A stretch of DNA of 64,000 bases from Blastomussa wellsi (Eukaryota > Cnidaria > Anthozoa > Scleractinia > Plerogyridae): positions 12,971,191 to 13,035,190 of the forward strand of contig OX393565.1 in the NCBI GenBank assembly GCA_947652115.1, given 5' to 3'. Under the pieces are notes generated by a model that saw only the letters and a program-made list of their open reading frames with translations, was not told the DNA's origin and did no database searches. Shown in pieces: positions 1 through 13,600 of this stretch. Within the stretch, counting starts at the first letter, position 1, and each line of letters opens with the position of its first letter. A program made the position numbers and the translations under genes.

Positions 1-3000
1 GCGCTTTAATTTCAGCCGATTCGGACGAAGTTCCAAAAAGCACTTTTTGGCCTTCCGAAAAATTTCATTTTTTGCTAAAAAATTGCGGGTGCCGCGAAAC
101 GTTGAAATTACGATGTTCTCGTCATAAAAACACTGCGCGCACATTTGCGCTTTAATTTCAGCCGATTCGGATGAAGTTCCAAAAAATCACGTTTTGGCCT
201 TCCGAAAAATTTCATTTCTTGCTAAAAAATTGCGGGTGCCGCGAAACGTTGAAATTACGATGTTCTCGTCATAAGAACACTGCGCGCACATTTGCGCTTT
301 AATTTCAGCCGATTCGGACGAATTCAAAAAAATCACTTTTTGGCCTTCCCAAAAAATTTTATTTTTTGCTAAAAAATTGCGGGTGCCGCGAAACGTTGAA
401 ATTACGATGTTCTCGTCATAAGAACACTGCGCGCACATTTGCGCTTTAACTTCAGCCGATTCGGACGAAGTTCCAAAAAATCACTTTTTGGCCTTCCCAA
501 AAAATTTTATTTTTTGCTAAAGAATTGCGGGTGCCGCGAAACGTTGAAATTACGATGTTCTCGTCATAAGAACACTGCGCGCACATTTGCGCTTTAATTT
601 CAGCCGATTCGGACGAAGTTCCAAAAAATCACTTTTTGGCCTTCCGAAAAATTTCATTTTTTGCTAAAAAATTGCGGGTGCCGCGAAACGTTGAAATTAC
701 GATGTTCTCGTCATAAGAACACTGCGCGCACATTTGCGCTTTAATTTCAGCCGATTCGGACGAAGTTCCAAAAAATCACTTTTTGGCCTTCCGAAAAATT
801 TCATTTTTTGCTAAAAAATTGCGGGTGCCGCGAAACGTTGAAATTACGATGTTCTCGTCATAAGAACACTGCGCGCACATTTGCGCTTTAATTTCAGCCG
901 ATTCGGACGAAGTTCCAAAAAATCACTTTTTGGCCTTCCGAAAAATTTCATTTTTTGCTAAAAAATTGCGGGTGCCGCGAAACGTTGAAATTACGATGTT
1001 CTCGTCATAAGAACACTGCGCGCACATTTGCGCTTTAATTTCAGCCGATTCGGTCGAAGTTCCAAAAAATCACTTTTTGGCCTTCCGAAAAATTTCATTT
1101 TTTGCTAAAAAATTGCGGGTGCCGCGAAACGTTGAAATTACGATGTTCTCGTCATAAGAACACTGCGCGCACATTTGCGCTTTAATTTCAGCCGATTCGG
1201 ACGAAGTTCCAAAAAATCACTTTTTGGCCTTCCGAAAAATTTCATTTTTTGCTAAAAAATTGCGGGTGCCGCGAAACGTTGAAATTACGATGTTCTCGTC
1301 ATAAGAACACTGCGCGCACATTTGCGCTTTAATTTCAGGCGATTCGGACGAAGTTCCAAAAAAAATCACTTTTTGGCCTGCCGAAAAATTTCATTTTTTG
1401 CTAAAAAATTGCGGGTGCCGCGAAACGTTGAAATTACGATGTTTTCGTCATAAGAACACTGCGCGCACATTTGCGCTTTAATTTCAGGCGATTCGGACGA
1501 AGTTCCAAAAAATCACTTTTTGGCCTTCCGAAAAATTTCATTTTTTGCTAAAAAATTGCGGGTGCCGCGAAACGTTGAAATTACGATGTTCTCGTCATAA
1601 GAACACTGCGCGCACATTTGCGCTTTAATTTCAGCCGATTCGGACGAAGTTCCAAAAAATCACTTTTTGGCCTTCCGAAAAATTTCATTTTTTGCTAAAA
1701 AATTGCGGGTGCCGCGAAACGTCGAAATTACGATGTTCTCGTCATAAGAACACTGCGCGCACATTTGCGCTTTAAATTCAGCCGATTCGGACGAAGTTCC
1801 AAAAAACCACTTTTTGGCCTTCCGAAAAATTTCATTTTTTGCTAAAAAATTGCGGGTGCCGCGAATCGTCGAAATTACGATGTTCTCGTCATAAGAACAC
1901 TGCGCGCACATTTGCGCTTTAATTTCAGCCGATTCGGACGAAGTTCCAAAAAATCACTTTTTGGCCTTCCGAAAAATTTCATTTTTTGCTAAAAAATTGT
2001 GGGTGCCGCGAAACGTTGAAATTACGATGTTCTCGTCATAAGAACACTGCGCGCACATTTGCGCTTTAATTGCAGCCGATTCGGACGAAGTTCCAAAAAA
2101 GCACTTTTTGGCCTTCCGAAAAATTTCATTTTTTTCTTAAAAATTGCGGGTGCCGCGAAACGTTGAAATTACGATGTTCTCGTCATAAGAACACTGCGCG
2201 CACATTTGCGCTTTAATTTCAGCCGATTCGGACGAAGTTCCAAAAAAGCACTTTTTGGCCTTCCGAAAAATTTCATTTTTTGCTAAAAAATTGCGGGTGC
2301 CGCGAAACGTTGAAATTACGATGTTCTCGTCATAAGAACACTGCGCGCACATTTGCGCTTTAATTTCAGCCGATTCGGACGAAGTTCCAAAAAAATCACT
2401 TTTTGGCCTTCCGAAAAATTTCATTTTTTGCTAAAAAATTGCGGGTGCCGCGAAACGTTGAAATTACGATGTTCTCGTCATAAAAACACTGCGCGCACAT
2501 TTGCGCTTTAATTTCAGCCGATTCGGATGAAGTTCCAAAAAATCACGTTTTGGCCTTCCGAAAAATTTCATTTCTTGCTAAAAAATTGCGGGTGCCGCGA
2601 AACGTTGAAATTACGATGTTCTCGTCATAAGAACACTGCGCGCACATTTGCGCTTTAATTTCAGCCGATTCGGACGAAGTTCCAAAAAATCACTTTTTGG
2701 CCTTCCGAAAAATTTCATTTTTTGCTAAAAAATTGCGGGTGCCGCGAAACGTTGAAATTACGATGTTCTCGTCATAAGAACACTGCGCGCACATTTGCGC
2801 TTTAATTTCAGCCGATTCGGACGAAGTTCCAAAAAATCACTTTTTGGCCTTCCGAAAAATTTCATTTTTTGCTAAAAAATTGCGGGTGCCGCGAAACGTT
2901 GAAATTACGATGTTCTCGTCATAAGAACACTGCGCGCACATTTGCGCTTTAACTTCAGCCGATTCGGACGAAGTTTTAAAAAAATCAATTTTTGGTCTTC

Positions 3001-6000
3001 CGAAAAATTTCATTTTTTGCTAAAAAATTGCGGGTGCCGCGAAACGTCGAAATTACGATGTTCTCGTCATAAGAACACTGCGCGCACATTTGCGCTTTAA
3101 TTTCAGCCGATTCGGACGAAGTTCCAAAAAATCACTTTTTGGCCTTCCGAAAAATTTCATTTTTTGCTAAAAAATTGCGGGTGCCGCGAAACGTCGAAAT
3201 TACGATGTTCTCGTCATAAGAACACTGCGCGCACATTTGCGCTTTAATTTCAGCCGATTCGGACGAAGTTCCAAAAAATCACTTTCTGGCCTTCCGAAAA
3301 AATTTCATTTTTTGCTAAAAAATTGTGGTTGCCGCGAAACGTTGAAATTACGATGTTCTCGTCATAAGAACACTGCGCGCACATTTGCGCTTTAATTTCA
3401 GCCGATTCGGACGAAGTTCCAAAAAAGCACTTTTTGGCCTTCCGAAAAATTTCATTTTTTTCTTAAAAATTGCGGGTGCCGCGAAACGTTGAAATTACGA
3501 TGTTCTCGTCATAAGAACACTGCGCGCACATTTGCGCTTTAATTTCAGCCGATTCGGACGAAGTTCCAAAAAAGCACTTTTTGGCCTTCCAAAAAATTTC
3601 ATTTTTTGCTAAAAAATTGCGGGTGCCGCGAAACGTTGAAATTACGATGTTCTCGTCATAAGAACACTGCGCGCACATTTGCGCTTTAATTTCAGCCGAT
3701 TCGGACGAAGTTCCAAAAAAATCACTTTTTGGCCTTCCGAAAAATTTCATTTTTTGCTAAAAAATTGCGGGTGCCGCGAAACGTTGAAATTACGATGTTC
3801 TCGTCATAAGAACACTGCGCGCACATTTGCGCTTTAATTTCAGCCGATTCGGACGAAGTTCCAAAAAGCACTCTTGGCCTTCCGAAAAATTTCATTTTTT
3901 GCTAAAAAATTGCGGGTGCCGCGAAACGTTGAAATTACGATGTTCTCGTCATAAAAACACTGCGCGCACATTTGCGCTTTAATTTCAGCCGATTCGGATG
4001 AAGTTCCAAAAAATCACGTTTTGGCCTTCCGAAAAATTTCATTTCTTGCTAAAAAATTGCGGGTGCCGCGAAACGTTGAAATTACGATGTTCTCGTCATA
4101 AGAACACTGCGCGCACATTTGCGCTTTAATTTCAGCCGATTCGGACGAATTCAAAAAAATCACTTTTTGGCCTTCCCAAAAAATTTTATTTTTTGCTAAA
4201 AAATTGCGGGTGCCGCGAAACGTTGAAATTACGATGTTCTCGTCATAAGAACACTGCGCGCACATTTGCGCTTTAACTTCAGCCGATTCGGACGAAGTTC
4301 CAAAAAATCACTTTTTGGCCTTCCCAAAAAATTTTATTTTTTGCTAAAGAATTGCGGGTGCCGCGAAACGTTGAAATTACGATGTTCTCGTCATAAGAAC
4401 ACTGCGCGCACATTTGCGCTTTAATTTCAGCCGATTCGGACGAAGTTCCAAAAAATCACTTTTTGGCCTTCCGAAAAATTTCATTTTTTTCTTAAAAATT
4501 GCGGGTGCCGCGAAACGTTGAAATTACGATGTTCTCGTCATAAGAACACTGCGCGCACATTTGCGCTTTAATTTCAGCCGATTCGGACGAAGTTCCAAAA
4601 AAGCACTTTTTGGCCTTCCGAAAAATTTCATTTTTTGCTAAAAAATTGCGGGTGCCGCGAAACGTTGAAATTACGATGTTCTCGTCATAAGAACACTTCG
4701 CGCACATTTGCGCTTTAATTTCAGCCGATTCGGACGAAGTTCCAAAAAAATCACTTTTTGGCCTTCCGAAAAATTTCATTTTTTGCTAAAAAATTGCGGG
4801 TGCCGCGAAACGTTGAAATTACGATGTTCTCGTCATAAGAACACTGCGCGCACATTTGCGCTTTAATTTCAGCCGATTCGGACGAAGTTCCCAAAAGCAC
4901 TTTTTGGCCTTCCGAAAAATTTCATTTTTTGCTAAAAAATTGCGGGTGCCGCGAAACGTTGAAATTACGATGTTCTCGTCATAAAAACACTGCGCGCACA
5001 TTTGCGCTTTAATTTCAGCCGATTCGGATGAAGTTCCAAAAAATCACGTTTTGGCCTTCCGAAAAATTTCATTTCTTGCTAAAAAATTGCGGGTGCCGCG
5101 AAACGTTGAAATTACGATGTTCTCGTCATAAGAACACTGCGCGCACATTTGCGCTTTAATTTCAGCCGATTGGGACGAATTCAAAAAAATCACTTTTTGG
5201 CCTTCCCAAAAAATTTTATTTTTTGCTAAAAAATTGCGGGTGCCGCGAAACGTTGAAATTACGATGTTCTCGTCATAAGAACACTGCGCGCACATTTGCG
5301 CTTTAACTTCAGCCGATTCGGACGAAGTTCCAAAAAATCACTTTTTGGCCTTCCCAAAAAATTTTATTTTTTGCTAAAGAATTGCGGGTGCCGCGAAACG
5401 TTGAAATTACGATGTTCTCGTCATAAGAACACTGCGCGCACATTTGCTCTTTAATTTCAGCCGATTCGGACGAAGTTCCAAAAAATCACTTTTTGGCCTT
5501 CCGAAAAATTTCATTTTTTGCTAAAAAATTGCGGGTGCCGCGAAACGTTGAAATTACGATGTTCTCGTCATAAGAACACTGCGCGCACATTTGCGCTTTA
5601 ATTTCAGCCGATTCGGACGAAGTTCCAAAAAATCACTTTTTGGCCTTCCGAAAAATTTCATTTTTTGCTAAAAAATTGCGGGTGCCGCGAAACGTTGAAA
5701 TTACGATGTTCTCGTCATAAGAACACTGCGCGCACATTTGCGCTTTAATTTCAGCCGATTCGGACGAAGTTCCAAAAAATCACTTTTTGGCCTTCCGAAA
5801 AATTTCATTTTTTGCTAAAAAATTGCGGGTGCCGCGAAACGTTGAAATTACGATGTTCTCGTCATAAGAACACTGCGCGCACATTTGCGCTTTAATTTCA
5901 GCCGATTCGGTCGAAGTTCCAAAAAATCACTTTTTGGCCTTCCGAAAAATTTCATTTTTTGCTAAAAAATTGCGGGTGCCGCGAAACGTTGAAATTACGA

Positions 6001-6369
6001 TGTTCTCGTCATAAGAACACTGCGCGCACATTTGCGCTTTAATTTCAGCCGATTCGGACGAAGTTCCAAAAAATCACTTTTTGGCCTTCCGAAAAATTTC
6101 ATTTTTTGCTAAAAAATTGCGGGTGCCGCGAAACGTTGAAATTACGATGTTCTCGTCATAAGAACACTGCGCGCACATTTGCGCTTTAATTTCAGGCGAT
6201 TCGGACGAAGTTCCAAAAAAAATCACTTTTTGGCCTTCCGAAAAATTTCATTTTTTGCTAAAAAATTGCGGGTGCCGCGAAACGTTGAAATTACGATGTT
6301 CTCGTCATAAGAACACTGCGCGCACATTTGCGCTTTAATTTCAGGCGATTCGGACGAAGTTCCAAAAAA

Positions 6370-9300
6370 TCACTTTTTGGCCTTCCGAAAAATTTCATTT
6401 TTTGCTAAAAAATTGCGGGTGCCGCGAAACGTCGAAATGACGATGTTCTCGTCATAAGAACACTGCGCGCACATTTGCGCTTTAATTTCAGCCGATTCGG
6501 ACGAAGTTCCAAAAAACCACTTTTTGGCCTTCCGAAAAATTTCATTTTTTGCTAAAAAATTGCGGGTGCCGCGAATCGTCGAAATTACGATGTTCTCGTC
6601 ATAAGAACACTGCGCGCACATTTGCGCTTTAATTTCAGCCGATTCGGACGAAGTTCCAAAAAATCACTTTTTGGCCTTCCGAAAAATTTCATTTTTTGCT
6701 AAAAAATTGTGGGTGCCGCGAAACGTTGAAATTACGATGTTCTCGTCATAAGAACACTGCGCGCACATTTGCGCTTTAATTTCAGCCGATTCGGACGAAG
6801 TTCCAAAAAAGCACTTTTTGGCCTTCCGAAAAATTTCATTTTTTTCTTAAAAATTGCGGGTGCCGCGAAACGTTGAAATTACGATGTTCTCGTCATAACA
6901 ACACTGCGCGCACATTTGCGCTTTAATTTCAGCCGATTCGGACGAAGTTCCAAAAAAGCACTTTTTGGCCTTCCGAAAAATTTCATTTTTTGCTAAAAAA
7001 TTGCGGGTGCCGCGAAACGTTGAAATTACGATGTTCTCGTCATAAAAACACTGCGCGCACATTTGCGCTTTAATTTCAGCCGATTCGGATGAAGTTCCAA
7101 AAAATCACGTTTTGGCCTTCCGAAAAATTTCATTTCTTGCTAAAAAATTGCGGGTGCCGCGAAACGTTGAAATTACGATGTTCTCGTCATAAGAACACTG
7201 CGCGCACATTTGCGCTTTAATTTCAGCCGATTCGGACGAAGTTCCAAAAAATCACTTTTTGGCCTTCCGAAAAATTTCATTTTTTGCTAAAAAATTGCGG
7301 GTGCCGCGAAACGTTGAAATTACGATGTTCTCGTCATAAGAACACTGCGCGCACATTTGCGCTTTAATTTCAGCCGATTCGGACGAAGTTCCAAAAAATC
7401 ACTTTTTGGCCTTCCGAAAAATTTCATTTTTTGCTAAAAAATTGCGGGTGCCGCGAAACGTTGAAATTACGATGTTCTCGTCATAAGAACACTGCGCGCA
7501 CATTTGCGCTTTAACTTCAGCCGATTCGGACGAAGTTTTAAAAAAATCAATTTTTGGTCTTCCGAAAAATTTCATTTTTTGCTAAAAAATTGCGGGTGCC
7601 GCGAAACGTCGAAATTACGATGTTCTCGTCATAAGAACACTGCGCGCACATTTGCGCTTTAATTTCAGCCGATTCGGACGAAGTTCCAAAAAATCACTTT
7701 TTGGCCTTCCGAAAAATTTCATTTTTTGCTAAAAAATTGCGGGTGCCGCGAAACGTCGAAATTACGATGTTCTCGTCATAAGAACACTGCGCGCACATTT
7801 GCGCTTTAATTTCAGCCGATTCGGACGAAGTTCCAAAAAACCACTTTTTGGCCTTACGAAAAATTTCATTTTTTGCTAAAAAATTGCGGGTGCCGCGAAA
7901 CGTCGAAATTACGATGTTCTCGTCATAAGAACACTGCGCGCACATTTGCGCTTTAATTTCAGCCGATTCGGACGAAGTTCCAAAAAATCACTTTCTGGCC
8001 TTCCGAAAAATTTCATTTTTTGCTAAAAAATTGTGGGTGCCGCGAAACGTTGAAATTACGATGTTCTCGTCATAAGAACACTGCGCGCACATTTGCGCTT
8101 TAATTTCAGCCGATTCGGACGAAGTTCCAAAAAAGCACTTTTTGGCCTTCCGAAAAATTTCATTTTTTGCTAAAAAATTGCGGGTGCCGCGAAACGTTGA
8201 AATTACGATGTTCTCGTCATGAAAACACTGCGCGCACATTTGCGCTTTAATTTCAGCCGATTCGGATGAAGTTCCAAAAAATCACGTTTTGGCCTTCCGA
8301 AAAATTTCATTTCTTGCTAAAAAATTGCGGGTGCCGCGAAACGTTGAAATTACGATGTTCTCGTCATAAGAACACTGCGCGCACATTTGCGCTTTAACTT
8401 CAGCCGATTCGGACGAAGTTCCAAAAAATCACTTTTTGGCCTTCCCAAAAAATTTTATTTTTTGCTAAAGAATTGCGGGTGCCGCGAAACGTTGAAATTA
8501 CGATGTTCTCGTCATAAGAACACTGCGCGCACATTTGCGCTTTAATTTCAGCCGATTCGGACGAAGTTCCAAAAAATCACTTTTTGGCCTTCCGAAAAAT
8601 TTCATTTTTTTCTTAAAAATTGCGGGTGCCGCGAAACGTTGAAATTACGATGTTCTCGTCATAAGAACACTGCGCGCACATTTGCGCTTTAATTTCAGCC
8701 GATTCGGTCGAAGTTCCAAAAAATCACTTTTTGGCCTTCCGAAAAATTTCATTTTTTGCTAAAAAATTGCGGGTGCCGCGAAACGTTGAAATTACGATGT
8801 TCTCGTCATAAGAACACTGCGCGCACATTTGCGCTTTAATTTCAGCCGATTCGGACGAAGTTCCAAAAAATCACTTTTTGGCCTTCCGAAAAATTTCATT
8901 TTTTGCTAAAAAATTGCGGGTGCCGCGAAACGTTGAAATTACGATGTTCTCGTCATAAGAACACTGCGCGCACATTTGCGCTTTAATTTCAGCCGATTCG
9001 GACGAAGTTCCAAAAAATCACTTTTTGGCCTTCCGAAAAATTTCATTTTTTGCTAAAAAATTGCGGGTGCCGCGAAACGTCGAAATTACGATGTTCTCGT
9101 CATAAGAACACTGCGCGCACATTTGCGCTTTAATTTCAGCCGATTCGGACGAAGTTCCAAAAAACCACTTTTTGGCCTTCCGAAAAATTTCATTTTTTGC
9201 TAAAAAATTGCGGGTGCCGCGAATCGTCGAAATTACGATGTTCTCGTCATAAGAACACTGCGCGCACATTTGCGCTTTAATTTCAGCCGATTCGGACGAA

Positions 9301-10600
9301 GTTCCAAAAAATCACGTTTTGGCCTTCCGAAAAGTTTCATTTTTTGCTAAAAAATTGTGGGTGCCGCGAAACGTTGAAATTACGATGTTCTCGTCATAAG
9401 AACACTGCGCGCACATTTGCGCTTTAATTTCAGCCGATTCGGACGAAGTTCCAAAAAAGCACTTTTTGGCCTTCCGAAAAATTTCATTTTTTGCTAAAAA
9501 ATTGCGGGTGCTGCGAAACGTTGAAATTACGATGTTCTCGTCATAAAAACACTGCGCGCACATTTGCGCTTTAATTTCAGCCGATTCGGATGAAGTTCCA
9601 AAAAATCACGTTTTGGCCTTCCGAAAAATTTCATTTCTTGCTAAAAAATTGCGGGTGCCGCGAAACGTTGAAATTACGATGTTCTCGTCATAAGAACACT
9701 GCGCGCACATTTGCGCTTTAATTTCAGCCGATTCGGACGAAGTTCCAAAAAAGCACTTTTTGGCCTTCCGAAAAATTTCATTTTTTGCTAAAAAATTGCG
9801 GGTGCCGCGAAACGTTGAAATTACGATGTTCTCGTCATAAGAACACTGCGCGCACATTTGCGCTTTAATTTCAGCCGATTCGGACGAAGTTCCAAAAAAT
9901 CACTTTTTGGCCTTCCGAAAAATTTCATTTTTTGCTAAAAAATTGCGGGTGCCGCGAAACGTTGAAATTACGATGTTCTCGTCATAAGAACACTGCGCGC
10001 ACATTTGCGCTTTAACTTCAGCCGATTCGGACGAAGTTTTAAAAAAATCAATTTTTGGTCTTCCGAAAAATTTCATTTTTTGCTAAAAAATTGCGGGTGC
10101 CGCGAAACGTCGAAATTACGATGTTCTCGTCATAAGAACACTGCGTGCACATTTGCGCTTTAATTTCAGCCGATTCGGACGAAGTTCCAAAAAATCACTT
10201 TTTGGCCTTCCGAAAAATTTCATTTTTTGCTAAAAAATTGCGGGTGCCGCGAAACGTCGAAATTACGATGTTCTCGTCATAAGAACACTTGCGCGCACAT
10301 TTGCGCTTTAATTTCAGCCGATTCGGACGAAGTTCCAAAAAACCACTTTTTGGCCTTACGAAAAATTTCATTTTTTGCTAAAAAATTGCGGGTGCCGCGA
10401 AACGTCGAAATTACGATGTTCTCGTCATAAGAACACTGCGCGCACATTTGCGCTTTAATTTCAGCCGATTCGGACGAAGTTCCAAAAAAGCACTTTTTGG
10501 CCTTCCGAAAAATTTCATTTTTTGCTAAAAAATTGCGGGTGCCGCGAAACGTTGAAATTACGATGTTCTCGTCATAAAAACACTGCGCGCACATTTGCGC
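6370..10600. repeat. Higher-order repeat: nine-unit period (~1,324 bp)
   Basis: Diagnostic unit variants, for example the one with CCACTTTTTGG next to a unit with GAATCGTCG or GAAACGTCG, recur at 6370, 7694 and 9018. The spacing is 1,324 bp each time, which is nine 147-bp units plus 1 bp. Other blocks in the left third recur at seven-unit spacing (4014 to 5044, 9606 to 10637) or nine-unit spacing (2137 to 3463), so this region holds several related higher-order repeats rather than a single register. Confidence 0.8.
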
Positions 10601-13600
10601 TTTAATTTCAGCCGATTCGGATGAAGTTCCAAAAAATCACGTTTTGGCCTTCCGAAAAATTTCATTTCTTGCTAAAAAATTGCGGGTGCCGCGAAACGTT
10701 GAAATTACGATGTTCTCGTCATAAGAACACTGCGCGCACATTTGCGCTTTAATTTCAGCCGATTCGGACGAAGTTCCAAAAAAGCACTTTTTGGCCTTCC
10801 GAAAAATTTCATTTTTTGCTAAAAAATTGCGGGTGCCGCGAAACGTTGAAATTACGATGTTCTCGTCATAAGAACACTGCGCGCACATTTGCGCTTTAAT
10901 TTCAGCCGATTCGGACGAAGTTCCAAAAAATCACTTTTTGGCCTTCCGAAAAATTTCATTTTTTGCTAAAAAATTGCGGGTGCCGCGAAACGTTGAAATT
11001 ACGATGTTCTCGTCATAAGAACACTGCGCGCACATTTGCGCTTTAACTTCAGCCGATTCGGACGAAGTTTTAAAAAAATCAATTTTTGGTCTTCCGAAAA
11101 ATTTCATTTTTTGCTAAAAAATTGCGGGTGCCGCGAAACGTCGAAATTACGATGTTCTCGTCATAAGAACACTGCGCGCACATTTGCGCTTTAATTTCAG
11201 CCGATTCGGACGAAGTTCCAAAAAATCACTTTTTGGCCTTCCGAAAAATTTCATTTTTTGCTAAAAAATTGCGGGTGCCGCGAAACGTCGAAATTACGAT
11301 GTTCTCGTCATAAGAACACTGCGCGCACATTTGCGCTTTAATTTCAGCCGATTCGGACGAAGTTCCAAAAAACCACTTTTTGGCCTTACGAAAAATTTCA
11401 TTTTTTGCTAAAAAATTGCGGGTGCCGCGAAACGTCGAAATTACGATGTTCTCGTCATAAGAACACTGCGCGCACATTTGCGCTTTAATTTCAGCCGATT
11501 CGGACGAAGTTTCAAAAAAGCACTTTTTGGCCTTCCGAAAAATTTCATTTTTTGCTAAAAAATTGCGGGTGCCGCGAAACGTTGAAATTACGATGTTCTC
11601 GTCATGAAAACACTGCGCGCACATTTGCGCTTTAATTTCAGCCGATTCGGATGAAGTTCCAAAAAATCACGTTTTGGCCTTCCGAAAAATTTCATTTCTT
11701 GCTAAAAAATTGCGGGTGCCGCGAAACGTTGAAATTACGATGTTCTCGTCATAAGAACACTGCGCGCACATTTGCGCTTTAATTTCAGCCGATTCGGACG
11801 AATTCAAAAAAATCACTTTTTGGCCTTCCCAAAAAATTTTATTTTTTGCTAAAAAATTGCGGGTGCCGCGAAACGTTGAAATTACGATGTTCTCGTCATA
11901 AGAACACTGCGCGCACATTTGCGCTTTAACTTCAGCCGATTCGGACGAAGTTCCAAAAAATCACTTTTTGGCCTTCCCAAAAAATTTTATTTTTTGCTAA
12001 AGAATTGCGGGTGCCGCGAAACGTTGAAATTACGATGTTCTCGTCATAAGAACACTGCGCGCACATTTGCGCTTTAATTTCAGCCGATTCGGACGAAGTT
12101 CCAAAAAATCACTTTTTGGCCTTCCGAAAAATTTCATTTTTTTCTTAAAAATTGCGGGTGCCGCGAAACGTTGAACTTACGATGTTCTCGTCATAAGAAC
12201 ACTGCGCGCACATTTGCGCTTTAATTTCAGCCGATTCGGACGAAGTTCCAAAAAAGCACTTTTTGGCCTTCCGAAAAATTTCATTTCTTGCTAAAAAATT
12301 GCGGGTGCCGCGAAACGTTGAAATTACGATGTTCTCGTCATAAGAACACTGCGCGCACATTTGCGCTTTAATTTCACCCGATTCGGACGAAGTTCCAAAA
12401 AATCACTTTTTGGCCTTCCGAAAAATTTCATTTTTTGCTAAAAAATTGCGGGTGCCGCGAAACGTTGAAATTACGATGTTCTCGTCATAAGAACATTGCG
12501 CGCACATTTGGGCTTTAATTTCAGCCGATTCGGACGAAGTTCCAAAAAATCACTTTTTGGCCTTCCGAAAAATTTCATTTCTTGCTAAAAAATTGCGGGT
12601 GCCGCGAAACGTTGAAATTACGATGTTCTCGTCATAAGAACACTGCGCGCACATTTGCGCTTTAATTTCAGCCGATTCGGACGAAGTTCCAAAAAATCAC
12701 TTTTTGGCCTTCCGAAAAATTTCATTTCTTGCTAAAAAATTGCGGGTGCCGCGAAACGTTGAAATTACGATGTTCTCGTCATAAGAACACTGCGCGCACA
12801 TTTGCGCTTTAATTTCAGCCGATTCGGACGAAGTTCCAAAAAATCAGTTTTTGGCCTTCCGAAAAATTTCTTTTTTTGCTAATAAATTGTGGGTGCCGCG
12901 AAACGTTGAAATTACGATGTTCTCGTCATAAGAACACTGCGCGCACATTTGCGCTTTAATTTCAGCCGATTCGGATGAAGTTCCAAAAAATCACTTTTTG
13001 GCCTTCCGAAAAATTTCTTTTTTTGCTAATAAACTGTGGGTGCCGCGAAACGTTGAAATTACGATGTTCTCGTCATAAGAACACTGCGCGCACATTTGCG
13101 CTTTAATTTCAGCCGATTCGGATGAAGTTCCAAAAAATCACTTTTTGGCCTTCCGAAAAATTTCATTTCTTGCTAAAAAATTGCGGGTGCCGCGAAACGT
13201 TGAAATTACGATGTTCTCGTCATAAGAACACTGCGCGCACATTTGCGCTTTAATTTCAGCCGATTCGGACGAAGTTCCAAAAAATCACTTTTTGGCCTTC
13301 CGAAAAATTTCATTTCTTGCTAAAAAATTGCGGGTGCCGCGAAACGTTGAAATTACGATGTTCTCGTCATAAGAACACTGCGCGCACATTTGCGCTTTAA
13401 TTTCAGCCGATTCGGACGAAGTTCCAAAAAATCACTTTTTGGCCTTCCGAAAAATTTCATTTTTTTCTAAAAAATTGCGGGTGCCGCGAAACGTTGAAAT
13501 TACGATGTTCTCGTCATAAGAACATTGCGCGCACATTTGGGCTTTAATTTCAGCCGATTCGGACGAAGTTCCAAAAAATAACTTTTTGGCCTTCCGAAAA